Below, piece by piece: positions 26,838-36,424 of a stretch of 64,000 bases of DNA. Within the stretch, counting starts at the first letter, position 1. Each line of letters starts with the position of its first letter. A model generated the notes under the pieces. That model searched no databases. It had not been told where the DNA came from and worked only from the letters and a program-made list of their open reading frames with translations. The stretch comes from Novosphingobium guangzhouense (lineage in GTDB: Bacteria > Pseudomonadota > Alphaproteobacteria > Sphingomonadales > Sphingomonadaceae), in assembly GCF_002896965.1 (NCBI RefSeq), contig NZ_LYMM01000003.1, forward strand, positions 1-64,000, in the 5' to 3' direction. Made by a program: the position numbers and the translations under genes.

Positions 26838-29800
26838 CAATAGTCCTTCTTGATGCGCACGTTCACGCTGTTCACGCCCGACCCACCCGCCTGGCTGAGT
26901 ACCGAGAGCCACTTGGTCACGCTGACTTCCAGCTGCGTGGCGGTGAAGCCGCGCGCGTCGGTGATCAGCTCGACGTAGATGTCATCGGTAAGATACTGGC
27001 CGGCTGCCACGGCGGTTCCACGCCCGCTCTGCTCGTCGGGGCCAAGAATGCGCAGACGATCGATGCCTGCCGCCGACCGCAGTGTGCCCAGCGGGTTCAG
27101 ACCGCCGCCCGTCCCGCGCAGCGAGTTGAGCGAGGATGCCAGCTGCACAGCCTGCAATGCCGACAGGTTTGCGATCGAACTGCCGAACAGGATGCGCGAA
27201 AGCACTTCGTCGTCAGGCAGGCTGGGGTCGGACGAGAAATCGATCTGGGGGTTCATTGCGCGGCCAGTCACGTTCACGTTCACGGTCACGTCCTCGATGT
27301 CGTCCGTCGCGGTGATCTGTACCGTGGGGTCGATAGGCGTGCCGCCGTTGAACGAGATCAGACCATCGCTGAGGTCGAACGAGCGGCCCGCGAAGCCCAG
27401 TGTACCGCGCACCAGTTGCACCTCGCCGGAAAGCGATGGCGCAGCGCTGGTGCCGGTGACGCTGAGCTTGGCGCTCCATTCCGATTCGAGGCCCATGCCC
27501 GACACGTAAAGCTTCTCAGGTGCTCTCAGACGCAGATCGAGGCGTATGAGGGCAAAGGCGCTGGCGGCCGTCGGCGCAGGCTCGTCGCCGGTAATACGCT
27601 GCGGCCCGACCGGAGGCTTGAAACGAACGCCCGTCAGACGCGGCACCTGCGCGGCGCCTTCGCGAACAATCTGGTATCGCGTTTCCGGCAGGCGGATTTC
27701 ACCCGACAGAAGCGCCGGCTCACCCGCTGCCTTCGTCAGCCGCAAGTCGCCGGTGGCAGTGGCCGACATCGCATCGCTGCGGGCAAGCCGTGCACGATCC
27801 AGCTTGACGCTGAGGTCCATGGGATACCCTGCGTCGGCAGCAAGGCTGACCCTGCCGCTGGCACTGACGTTACCGTCGCCGGCCTTGGCCGTCAGTGAAG
27901 TCAGTTCAAGCGTATCGCCGGTAAACTTGCCGGACAGGGCCATGCGGCTGAGCCGCGTACCATACGCGACATTGTCGTAGACCATGTCCCTGCCCTGCAC
28001 GACACCGTTGATGCACGGGCTGGAGACGCGGCAGGTGAAGTCCGCAGCCAGCCCGACTGAACCACTCAGAGACTGCCCGGAAAGGCCCGCGAACGAAAAC
28101 AGCGTGTCAGCCGGTCCATTGTACCGGATGCCGCCGCCAAGCGGGGCGTCCATCAGGCGCGTCATCCACGGACCTTCGCCGGGAGGCAGTGGCCTTAGGC
28201 TCGCGACCATGCGGCCGATCACGGTTCCGCGGCGACGGATAACAGCGCGCCCCTCTCCGCCATCGGCCAACAGCTTGCCGACGAAATTGACGTCGACGCC
28301 CTGGCTGACCGCGGCCGAACTGGTCCGCGTGAAGTTGCTCAGCGTCAGACGGGCATCGCCGCGCGGGAATGCAGACGCATTGGCCTGCTCGAAATCGAGG
28401 CTGCCGCTCACCTTGCCGCCGATGCCGTAGCCGGGTGCGAAGGCGTTGAGCACGGCAAGGTCCACACCCTCCATCCGGCTCTGCACCTTCATGCCTTCGC
28501 CGTAAGTTCCCGCCAGCTTGAGGCTGCCACCGCCGAACGCGATGTTCGTCGGCATAAGTTCATAGGAACCATCCTTGAGGACAATCCGTGCAGGAGTCGT
28601 CGTCTTGACGTCGAGGCCGCGCACACGGCCCTGCAAGGCCACCCGCCACAATTCCGGCTGCATGTCCGCGTTCAGGCCAAGACGGAACGGCACGCCGCTG
28701 ACGCCTTCGATCAGCGCCTTCGCCTTGCCCCGCCCGTCGCGGTAGTCGACGATGAAACGCGCCGCAGCCAGATCCAGCGCACCCAGGCTCATCCCGGCAA
28801 TCTGCGCGTCGGCGACCATGTAAGGCTGGTCGTACAGGACAGCGCGCCCGTCGATGATGGCAGACCCGATGGAAAGCTGCGCCGGTCCGTCGAAGATGGC
28901 GTTCTTTGCACGCAGATTGAAGTCTGCGGCCTGGTACTTGCCCTCTGCATCCAGCCGCACGAGGCCGCCGATGCCGTTACCCGTCGCGGTCAATTGCCCG
29001 GCGAAGGGGCCGGCGGACGTCTGCACGATCCGTCCTGCGAAATCGACGCCGGAAAGGTTGGCGCTGTTGATCTCGACCGAAGTGGCCTTGCCCAGCCCCA
29101 GCGTCACGTCGGCGCGCAACGGTCCGTAGTCGGTGTCGGCCTTGGCATCGAGGCGATAGCCGCCCGGTGCGCCCTTTATCCGCGCATCGAGGTTGGCAAG
29201 GCCGATCCCGAGGCCGGGATGCTCTGCGGTGACATGTGCGTCGGGATTCCGGATAGTGCCGGTAACGCGAACGCCAAGGGCGCCATACTGGCGGGACGTG
29301 CCGTTCGCTGCCAGCGAAACGCGGCCGTCCGGCGACCAGCTCCCCTGCCCTCCGGTTACGGTAAGCAACGGTGCATTCATGCGCACCGCAGAGAAACGCA
29401 CCACCCCGTCCGAGCCGTACTTCACGTTCGAGGAAGCGGAGAAATTGCCGCCAAGATACGTCTGCAGACTGTCATTCAGGAGCTTGGTCGAGCGCGCGCG
29501 AACGGTGCCCTGAAGCGCGAAGCCCTGGCCCTCGGACTTGAGATCCATGTTGGTGCGGATGTTGAAGATGCCGACGCTGTCGAGCCGGTAATTGTCGACC
29601 TTGCCGTCGATGGCGCCGGTATAGAGGCCCTTGCTCATGTCGGCGACGAGGATCAGTCCGGCATCGATGCGGCTGGAGCGCAAGCGCATGTTATCTGACA
29701 GGATACGCGTGCCCTCGATCGCCAGATCGCCATTCAGCGTGACGTTCGCCAGCGTGCCGCCTGCTACGGTATCGAGCCCGGTGATGCGCCCGACGCGTGC

Positions 29801-31102
29801 GGATACCGGGATCATGATATGGCCGGCATCGACCTTGGCCGCGCCTTTGGCGGTCAGGTTTTCAAGCCCCATGTCTTTCATGACCAGCCGCCGGGCAGCC
29901 AGTTCATAATTTACGGATGGCGTGGTGAATGCACCATCCAGCGCAAGGTCTGCCGTAAGGCCCGCGCCACTCAGGTTTTCGGCCATGGCTGAGGGCTTGA
30001 GCAGGACAAACGCCAGCTTGAGATCCTCGAAACGGTTTTCGCCCAGATCGACAAGGCCGTTCGGCGTAAGGTTGAAAGCGTCGCTGGAAATCATGCCGGA
30101 CAGTTTCGCCCGGCGTTTTTCGAACGCCGCAGTCAAATCGACATTGGTGATCGGCCCAAGCAGGCTGGCAGTGGGGCCGGTGAACATCCGGGCGATGTGG
30201 GTCGGCCCCTTGACGACGAAAGTGCCGTCGCGCGCCGTCAGTGCCAGCCGTGCCAGTTCCCCGCTGCCGAAGTTGGCATTGAGGTTGCCGTTCCACGCCG
30301 CCCAGTCACCCTTGCCCGCAAGCTTGAGTGTTACCGGCTCTGTGAACCCGGCAAGGCCGGCGATGAGCCCTCCCTTCGGAGCGTCGAGATCGACATCAAG
30401 GTCCAGACGATTGCGTTCCGGCACCGCGTCAAGCACCGCATTGAAACGGTCACCGCCGCCCTTGCCCTCAACCGCGATGGTGCCGCCCTTCGCCCTCAAT
30501 TGCGCGCGCCCATCGGCGATATGGGCCTGCCCATCGACAGTCATTATCCGGCGCTGGCCCGACACCGGCGGCTCGGCGATGAAGCGATCGATGCGCAGTT
30601 CGCCCACGTCGATATCGAGATCGGGCAACAGGGGCGCATCACTGGGCGGTGTCTCACGGAAATGCGGGGTGCGACGCAGAACCACCCGCTGTGCCGTGGC
30701 GCTGCGCACGTCGACATGGTTTTCGAGATAGGCGAACGGCCGCCAGTCGACCCGGATTTCGGGGGAGTACAGGAACTCTCCGCGCGGATCGCGGACCGAA
30801 AGCCCGCGCAATATCATCTTGCCGTATAACGACCCGTCGATCCGGGCGACCGAGATCTTCATGCCGTTTTCAAATTCAAGCGCGGCGATCTGGTCAGCCA
30901 CGAAACGCCGTCCGGGACCGGTATTGATGCCCAGCACGACCGCAACGACGAACGCGACTACGCCAAGCACCAGGAACGCCACTGTCTTGAGCGCCCTTAT
31001 GCGGACGCGATGCCAGCGCGAAGGCGTGTCTGCCACAGGTTCAGTGGTCTCGATTTCCGACTGCGGCGACATGCCTTCGGTGTTCTCCTCTGAACCGGCC
31101 AT
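26837..31102 (-). CDS. tamB: translocation and assembly module protein TamB
   Basis: TamB is a long inner-membrane-anchored periplasmic protein of the AsmA-like, bridge-type lipid transfer group. With TamA it supports outer membrane assembly and probably phospholipid traffic. The 1421-residue protein has one N-terminal membrane helix (about 39-60) and a very long repetitive beta-rich body. The C-terminal DUF490/TamB domain shows SGEVQLVRGTLGFAGRSFDL and ends in AGGSGVNSVNVRIKKDY. Its start overlaps the tamA stop (TGATG) and its stop overlaps the small lipoprotein start, so all three genes form one coupled operon. Confidence 0.95.
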   Translation of the reverse strand: MAGSEENTEGMSPQSEIETTEPVADTPSRWHRVRIRALKTVAFLVLGVVAFVVAVVLGINTGPGRRFVADQIAALEFENGMKISVARIDGSLYGKMILRGLSVRDPRGEFLYSPEIRVDWRPFAYLENHVDVRSATAQRVVLRRTPHFRETPPSDAPLLPDLDIDVGELRIDRFIAEPPVSGQRRIMTVDGQAHIADGRAQLRAKGGTIAVEGKGGGDRFNAVLDAVPERNRLDLDVDLDAPKGGLIAGLAGFTEPVTLKLAGKGDWAAWNGNLNANFGSGELARLALTARDGTFVVKGPTHIARMFTGPTASLLGPITNVDLTAAFEKRRAKLSGMISSDAFNLTPNGLVDLGENRFEDLKLAFVLLKPSAMAENLSGAGLTADLALDGAFTTPSVNYELAARRLVMKDMGLENLTAKGAAKVDAGHIMIPVSARVGRITGLDTVAGGTLANVTLNGDLAIEGTRILSDNMRLRSSRIDAGLILVADMSKGLYTGAIDGKVDNYRLDSVGIFNIRTNMDLKSEGQGFALQGTVRARSTKLLNDSLQTYLGGNFSASSNVKYGSDGVVRFSAVRMNAPLLTVTGGQGSWSPDGRVSLAANGTSRQYGALGVRVTGTIRNPDAHVTAEHPGLGIGLANLDARIKGAPGGYRLDAKADTDYGPLRADVTLGLGKATSVEINSANLSGVDFAGRIVQTSAGPFAGQLTATGNGIGGLVRLDAEGKYQAADFNLRAKNAIFDGPAQLSIGSAIIDGRAVLYDQPYMVADAQIAGMSLGALDLAAARFIVDYRDGRGKAKALIEGVSGVPFRLGLNADMQPELWRVALQGRVRGLDVKTTTPARIVLKDGSYELMPTNIAFGGGSLKLAGTYGEGMKVQSRMEGVDLAVLNAFAPGYGIGGKVSGSLDFEQANASAFPRGDARLTLSNFTRTSSAAVSQGVDVNFVGKLLADGGEGRAVIRRRGTVIGRMVASLRPLPPGEGPWMTRLMDAPLGGGIRYNGPADTLFSFAGLSGQSLSGSVGLAADFTCRVSSPCINGVVQGRDMVYDNVAYGTRLSRMALSGKFTGDTLELTSLTAKAGDGNVSASGRVSLAADAGYPMDLSVKLDRARLARSDAMSATATGDLRLTKAAGEPALLSGEIRLPETRYQIVREGAAQVPRLTGVRFKPPVGPQRITGDEPAPTAASAFALIRLDLRLRAPEKLYVSGMGLESEWSAKLSVTGTSAAPSLSGEVQLVRGTLGFAGRSFDLSDGLISFNGGTPIDPTVQITATDDIEDVTVNVNVTGRAMNPQIDFSSDPSLPDDEVLSRILFGSSIANLSALQAVQLASSLNSLRGTGGGLNPLGTLRSAAGIDRLRILGPDEQSGRGTAVAAGQYLTDDIYVELITDARGFTATQLEVSVTKWLSVLSQAGGSGVNSVNVRIKKDY

Positions 31103-33453
31103 CAGAATGCCTGCCCGATCGATACGTAGATATTGAAACGGGATTCACCGGGGCGCCTGTTGATCGGGGTCGCCACATCCAGTCTCATCGGACCAAAGTT
31201 GGTGTAGAAACGGCCGCCAATGCCGACGCCATAACGCAGGTCATTGAATTGCGGCATCGTCTCGCGATAGGCTTGGCCTGCATCCACGAATGCAACCACC
31301 CCGTAATTGCCGAAACGATAGCGGGCTTCGAACGAAGCCTCGTTGAGACTGCGACCACCGACCGGGTTACCATCCGCAGCCTGCTCGCCAAGCGCCTGAT
31401 AGGCAAAGCCGCGCACGGAACCGCCGCCGCCGGCATAGAGCCTGCGTGACGGAGCGATATCGAAGAGTCCGGCGCCCTGGATAGTGCCCAGACGTACCCT
31501 GCCTGCCAGGACGAAACTGTCGCTGACAGGATAATACGTCGATGCATCCAGACGCGCACGCACGTAAGGGTCAAACCCGCCACGTACCGTAGCTTCGGGC
31601 TGCACAAGGGCGGTGGCACGATAGCCCTTGGTGGGGTTCAGAAGATCGTCGGAGGTATCAAACCCAACCTGTCCGTTGAGACCTACCACGTAGTATGTCC
31701 GCCGCTTTCGCGTTCCACTGGCGGCGTCATAATCGGTTTCCGCCGTCCCCAGCATCTCGATACCGAAGGCATAGGTGTAGCGCTTTTGCCAGATCGGCGT
31801 CGAATCGCGCGCGATACGCGCGGCGATGCGGCCGGTATAAGCGCTATAGGCATCGTAATCGTTGTGGAACGCCTCGGCGACCAGTTCGAAAGTACGGTCG
31901 CGCTTGCCTGCATTCGAACGCCTGAAAGTGACGCCCGCGCCCTGCTGGCGCGTACCGGCAATGGCGTGAGCGATCAGCGCGCCTTCGGGCGGGAACATGT
32001 TGCGATGCGTCCAGGTAGCCTGTGCCGTGATCCCTTCGCCAGCCGCGTAGCCCAGCGATCCCGCGATGGTGCGCGGCGGTCCGGCATCCTGTTTGACGTG
32101 GAGCGTCACGTATTCGGTGCCATCGCCGACTTGTTCGCCGCTCTTCTGCGGTTCTACCGTCACGGTCGAGAACAGGCTGGTAGCGACAAGCGCCTTGCGC
32201 AGATCGTCCACCTTGCGGCTGTCATAAAGTTCGCCCCGCTTGAACCGGGCAAGAACCTGGATGTGGTCGGCATCGAACGCGAGGTCGCCGTCCGTGGTGA
32301 AACCGCCAAAACGGCCACGCGGCCCGACCGTAACCGGCAAGGTATAGACGCCGCTGCCGTCATCCTGATCAAGCAGGATATCCCGCTGACCAACCTCTGC
32401 GAAGGGGTAGCCGTTCTCGGGCAAAGCCACTGCGACCCGCGCCTCTGCGCCCTGCACCCGCTCGGCGACGATAGGTTCGCCAACCTTGAGCGGGAAATTG
32501 TCGGCGATAAGGTTGGCCGGCACGGTCGGGTCAGCGTTAACCACCACATCGGAAAAGACGTAACGCTTGCCGGGATTGACCTGAATTACAGCGGTAAGTC
32601 CGGGATCGGCCTTGTTGGATCCGGCGTCGGATCCGGAGCCGGGGTCCATGCGCGTGCGCACCTGTGGACTGTACCAGCCTTCGGAAGCAAGGACCGTCTG
32701 CATGAGCTGACTGTCTTCGGTAAGGCGCGCTGCGACCATGGCTGCATTCGCCGCCTTGCCGTCCCCCTTCTTCAGTGCGGAAAACGAATTGAACTGGCCT
32801 TCAAGATCCGCATCGGTTTCCTTGTCCGCAAGATCGAGCCCCTTGACGTCAAGGCGGTAGCGGACCTCCACTTCCTTGTCGTCTGCACCGTCATCGGCGA
32901 TCTGGACCGGGGTGACCTCGAACTGATCGATGGGAGGAAGCGGCGCGGTCAGTTCTGCATCGCGAACCGGCGCGTCGCCGATCTCTTCCGTAGCATCGCC
33001 ATCTGCCAATGCCGGATCTCCTGCCGGGGGACTTGCGCCTTCGGCCGGCTTCGCACCACTTTGCTCCTGCGCAACGCGGCGTTCGAATGCGTCAATCGAT
33101 TCGAGCGGCTTGTCCAGTTCGGGATCTTCAGAAGCATCGAGGGCGGGTACGGAGGAATTGAATTCGCCGTCTGGAATGATCGGTTCAACCTGCGGCAATC
33201 CGGCATCGGCGGGGGGCACCGGCACCTTGACTTGTCCCGCCTCAAGATCGGCACTTTGGCCTGCGGACTGGGGGACAGGCGCATCGGAAGAAGACCCGGT
33301 TGCGGCAGCCTCTTGTGCGGGCCTGGTCTGCGCCAGCGCAACATCAGCAGGAAGCGCCACGCCAAGAGCCAGCACCAGAGCGACCGCACCGCTGGCACAG
33401 CCACAGCGCAAGGTCAGGGAACGATCCGGTCGATGATCGATTAGCCTGAGCAT
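31102..33453 (-). CDS. tamA: TamA-like Omp85 outer membrane protein
   Basis: The 783-residue protein is an Omp85-family barrel. It has a signal peptide (to about ALAQT, residue 43) and then some 150 residues rich in Asp, Glu, Pro and Ala with no fold signature. POTRA domains follow (PGKRYVFSDVVVNADPTVP; VDDLRKALVATSLFSTVTVE). The 16-strand barrel contains GGGGSVRGFAY, a version of the conserved Omp85 VRGF/Y loop. A phenylalanine ends the chain, as is common for outer membrane proteins. The acidic N-terminal extension is longer than in E. coli TamA. ATG 33453 is preferred to the GTG at 33459. It heads the tamA-tamB operon. Confidence 0.93.
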   Translation of the reverse strand: MLRLIDHRPDRSLTLRCGCASGAVALVLALGVALPADVALAQTRPAQEAAATGSSSDAPVPQSAGQSADLEAGQVKVPVPPADAGLPQVEPIIPDGEFNSSVPALDASEDPELDKPLESIDAFERRVAQEQSGAKPAEGASPPAGDPALADGDATEEIGDAPVRDAELTAPLPPIDQFEVTPVQIADDGADDKEVEVRYRLDVKGLDLADKETDADLEGQFNSFSALKKGDGKAANAAMVAARLTEDSQLMQTVLASEGWYSPQVRTRMDPGSGSDAGSNKADPGLTAVIQVNPGKRYVFSDVVVNADPTVPANLIADNFPLKVGEPIVAERVQGAEARVAVALPENGYPFAEVGQRDILLDQDDGSGVYTLPVTVGPRGRFGGFTTDGDLAFDADHIQVLARFKRGELYDSRKVDDLRKALVATSLFSTVTVEPQKSGEQVGDGTEYVTLHVKQDAGPPRTIAGSLGYAAGEGITAQATWTHRNMFPPEGALIAHAIAGTRQQGAGVTFRRSNAGKRDRTFELVAEAFHNDYDAYSAYTGRIAARIARDSTPIWQKRYTYAFGIEMLGTAETDYDAASGTRKRRTYYVVGLNGQVGFDTSDDLLNPTKGYRATALVQPEATVRGGFDPYVRARLDASTYYPVSDSFVLAGRVRLGTIQGAGLFDIAPSRRLYAGGGGSVRGFAYQALGEQAADGNPVGGRSLNEASFEARYRFGNYGVVAFVDAGQAYRETMPQFNDLRYGVGIGGRFYTNFGPMRLDVATPINRRPGESRFNIYVSIGQAF

Positions 33454-33560
33454 GGACACCGCTAAGAATTACCCCTTTTCCGAACCGGTCTGCCCGGCCC
33501 CTCCTGACAATGCCTATCGCATTGCAACAACGAAAGTTCCCTCTTTCACACAGGGCTCTA

Positions 33561-34634
33561 ATGAATAACGCTGTTACCGGGGCTGACAACGCCGCAAATG
33601 AAACCGTCCCCGGCGCAGACGCCCAGTCGCCGCTGGCGCTGCCTCGTGCCGCATGGTGGCGGGTGATCAAGCGCGTCTACGTGATGATCGGCTTCCACGA
33701 ACTGGGGTTGCTGTCGGCCGGCCTGGCTTTCTACACCTTCCTTGCCCTGACACCGCTGATCGCCGCAACCGTCATGGTCTACGGGCTCGTCGCCGATGTG
33801 GGCATGGTTCGCAAGCAGATGGACAGCATCGTCGGCGTCGTTCCTCCCGATGTGGCCATTCTGCTGGAAGAGCAGCTCATGCGGATCATCTCGACCAATT
33901 CCGGCGTCACGGGGCTGGCTCTTGTCATCGCGCTTTTCTTTGCGGTCTACGGGGGCATGCGTGCGGCAGGAGGCATGGTCAGTGCGCTCAACATCATCAA
34001 CGAGGAGCGCGAAACGCGAGGCATGATCGCTCGCACGCTGCGCACCGGCGGGCTTACTCTTGCCGCCATCCTTCTGGCGCTGACCGGCGTTCTTTCGGGC
34101 GGCGCATTCGCCTGGTTGCAGACGCAGACAAGCGTGTACCTGGGGGATGCCACCCAGTTGACCTTCAAGATCCTGACCTGGGTTGCGGCCGTAGCCCTGG
34201 GAAGCTCAGGGTTCGCGCTCATCATGCGCTATGGCCCCGACCGGCGCCCCGCGAAGTGGCGCTGGCTTGCCCCCGGCTCGCTCCTGGCGACGCTGTTGTG
34301 GCTGGCGATCTCTTTCGGGTTCTCGCTCTATGTGGCTTACATCAGCGACTACAACGCCACTTACGGATCACTGTCCGCCATCGTGGTCTTTCTGATGTGG
34401 CTGTTCCTTTCGGCCTACGGCGTGCTGCTGGGCGCGCTGCTGAATGCGGAGATCGAGCGGCAGACCTTCTGCGACACGACGACCGGGCCGCCGCGCCCCG
34501 CCGGGGAAAGAGGCGCCGTCCTTGCCGATCTGGTCGAGGATGGCGTGCCATCCGTCAGGCAGTTGGAAAAGCGCAAGCATCGCCGCGCCGAAGCGGAACG
34601 GCAACGCGCCGACGGGATCAGTCCGGAAGACTAA
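33561..34634 (+). CDS. YihY/BrkB family inner membrane protein
   Basis: The 357-residue protein has six membrane helices and the family stretch GLLSAGLAFYTFLALTPLIA. Other signatures are SGVTGLALVIALFFAVYGG, ALNIINEERETR and NATYGSLSAIVVFLMWLF. A charged C-terminal tail (KRKHRRAEAERQRAD) follows. The family was once named ribonuclease BN in error; its function is still uncertain. ATG 33561 is used since upstream in-frame codons precede the homology. It is divergent from tamA and its last 17 bases overlap the TetR gene on the other strand. Confidence 0.88.
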   Translation: MNNAVTGADNAANETVPGADAQSPLALPRAAWWRVIKRVYVMIGFHELGLLSAGLAFYTFLALTPLIAATVMVYGLVADVGMVRKQMDSIVGVVPPDVAILLEEQLMRIISTNSGVTGLALVIALFFAVYGGMRAAGGMVSALNIINEERETRGMIARTLRTGGLTLAAILLALTGVLSGGAFAWLQTQTSVYLGDATQLTFKILTWVAAVALGSSGFALIMRYGPDRRPAKWRWLAPGSLLATLLWLAISFGFSLYVAYISDYNATYGSLSAIVVFLMWLFLSAYGVLLGALLNAEIERQTFCDTTTGPPRPAGERGAVLADLVEDGVPSVRQLEKRKHRRAEAERQRADGISPED

Positions 34635-35316
34635 GCCTGGCAGGCAGCGGCTGATCGCCCCGGCCAGCCGCCCGCACCGAACGCAACGCGAATCCGCAAT
34701 AGAAGTGCGTCAGCGCCTCCAGCGAATAGTCCGCCATCGAATCCAGTGGCGAACCATCTTCATGGCGATACCAGTCTGCTCCCGAATTGAGCATGCGCAT
34801 GATGGTGGAGATCGTCAGGTAGCTGTCTATGCCGGTATGGAACAGCCCTGAAGCCACCCCATCGTCGAGCACGCCGCGCCAGGCCTCGAAGGCATCCTTG
34901 CGCGCTGTCATGAGGTAAAGGAAATCGGGGCTGCGACGGAAGAATTTGCGTTCGTTGAAGATGATCGCATAAGCTTCGATACGATCCGCCAGCGCGGCCA
35001 GTTCTTCGGAAATCAGCGTCACGAAACGCGCCTCGGCATCCGCGTCGATCGCGGCAATGCGCAAGGCGCGCGCCCTCTGATCAAGGACCGCATCGCGCAC
35101 GATGCAGTCCAGCATCTCCTCCTTGGTCGCGAAGTGATGGTACAGGCTGCCCGAGAGGATGTTCACATCGTCGGCGATCTGCCGAACCGTGGTGGCTTCG
35201 AACCCGAATTCTGCAAAGCGGCGCGCGGCGGCCGCCAGGATCACTTCCCGCCTATCCGGCTGGCTGGGTCTGCGTCCTCTGACCGCTTTCGATGCCACTC
35301 GTGTCACCTTTTCCAA
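34618..35316 (-). CDS. TetR-family regulator, KstR2/FadR-like
   Basis: The 232-residue protein has a TetR HTH at about residues 20-66 (REVILAAAARRFAEFGFEAT, then SGSLYHHFATKEEML). A long ligand-binding domain follows. The SLYHHF wording and the domain length resemble acyl-CoA-responsive TetR proteins that control fatty acid or steroid catabolism. The TTG start at 35316 has AAAGGA six bases upstream; GTG 35298 is an alternative. It is divergent from an SDR and enoyl-CoA hydratase pair, its likely targets. Confidence 0.87.
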   Translation of the reverse strand: MEKVTRVASKAVRGRRPSQPDRREVILAAAARRFAEFGFEATTVRQIADDVNILSGSLYHHFATKEEMLDCIVRDAVLDQRARALRIAAIDADAEARFVTLISEELAALADRIEAYAIIFNERKFFRRSPDFLYLMTARKDAFEAWRGVLDDGVASGLFHTGIDSYLTISTIMRMLNSGADWYRHEDGSPLDSMADYSLEALTHFYCGFALRSVRAAGRGDQPLPARLSLPD

Positions 35317-35506
35317 TCGCTATCCTTTCCGGACGGGTAGCAAGGCCGGGCCATCATGGCGAGGGCATGGGGAAGCCCATATGCGCATCGTCGCCGCGAT
35401 GACCGGCGGGAACGGTTGAACCTTGCCAGCGAGAGCGCATAGCTACCGCCCAACGAAACGGCAGCGGCCCCGGCCAGCTTGCGCCTGAGAGATAAAGGAC
35501 CGACCA

Positions 35507-36337
35507 ATGAGTGATGTTCTGGGCTACAAAGGCAAGCGCGTGATCGTCAGCGGGTGCTTCTCGGGCATGGGCGAAGCGGCAGCACGCCTGCTGGTTTCCC
35601 TGGGCGCAGAAGTCCACGGCTTCGACTTCAAGCAAAGCCCTGTGGAGATGGCCTCCTTCACGCAAATCGACCTGCGTGATCCGGCCAGCCTCGAAGCGGC
35701 CGTCAGCGGCGTCGGCGGCAAGATCGATGCCCTGTTCAACTGCGCCGGCATGCCGGGCGGAGGGGGCTTTCCGGCCATGGACACCATGAAGGTCAATTTC
35801 CTTGGCACCCGCCACCTTACCGAACAGGTCATTCCACTCATGGACGGGAAGGGCGCGATCGTATCGATCGCCTCGACCGGCGGCCTTGGCTGGAGCCGCC
35901 GCATCCCCGTTCACATGCAGCTTCTTGCCACTCAGGGCTTTCAGGCCGGACTTGAATGGTGTGACGCGAACATGGACCAGGTCGGCGAAGGGTATGCCTT
36001 CTCCAAGGAAGCGGTCATCGTCTGGACGCAGTTCATGGGTGCCCGTTTGATCAAGCAGGGCATCCGCATCAATTGCTCGCTACCCTCCCCCACCCAGACC
36101 CCGATGATGGCAACCTTCCATGCCGTGTCGGGCAAGGACGTCGTGGATGCCGCGGCAGAACCGCTCGGCCGCTACACCACCCCGGAAGAACAGGCCGGCC
36201 CGCTTGTCCTGATCAACTCCGACCTCGCGGGCGTGGTCAACGGCGTCGTTCTGCCGGTAGACGGCGGCTTCATGGGCGGACTTGCGACGGGACAGGTCGA
36301 CATCACCAGGATGATGGCGAAAAAGCAGGACGCATGA
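35507..36337 (+). CDS. short-chain dehydrogenase, 3-alpha-HSD/coniferyl alcohol type
   Basis: The 276-residue protein has an atypical Rossmann start, VIVSGCFSGMG (12-22), where the usual TG is SG. NCAG is at 78-81, with Ser123, Tyr163 and Lys167 in the catalytic positions (SIAST, YAFSK). The SGC start and the long segment between Ser and Tyr recall Comamonas 3-alpha-hydroxysteroid dehydrogenase and coniferyl alcohol dehydrogenases. It should oxidise an alcohol with NAD; the substrate cannot be named. An AAAGGA precedes ATG 35507. It is followed by an enoyl-CoA hydratase gene and is divergent from the TetR gene. Confidence 0.87.
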   Translation: MSDVLGYKGKRVIVSGCFSGMGEAAARLLVSLGAEVHGFDFKQSPVEMASFTQIDLRDPASLEAAVSGVGGKIDALFNCAGMPGGGGFPAMDTMKVNFLGTRHLTEQVIPLMDGKGAIVSIASTGGLGWSRRIPVHMQLLATQGFQAGLEWCDANMDQVGEGYAFSKEAVIVWTQFMGARLIKQGIRINCSLPSPTQTPMMATFHAVSGKDVVDAAAEPLGRYTTPEEQAGPLVLINSDLAGVVNGVVLPVDGGFMGGLATGQVDITRMMAKKQDA

Positions 36338-36347
36338 TGGCATCCGA

Positions 36348-36394
36348 CACGGGCTTGATCCGGGGCCGCTGCCGGTCTTTAGATCAAGCCCGTG
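36348..36394. repeat. perfect 13-bp inverted repeat between SDR and hydratase genes
   Basis: CACGGGCTTGATC (36348-36360) pairs perfectly with GATCAAGCCCGTG (36382-36394) across a 21-base GC-rich loop. The word GGCTTGATCCGGG resembles dispersed REP-like palindromes of alphaproteobacterial genomes. It could also be a partial terminator within the SDR-hydratase transcript. Confidence 0.55.
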
Positions 36395-36424
36395 GCCAAC
36401 AGGGCGTAACAAGGGCGCAAGGTG

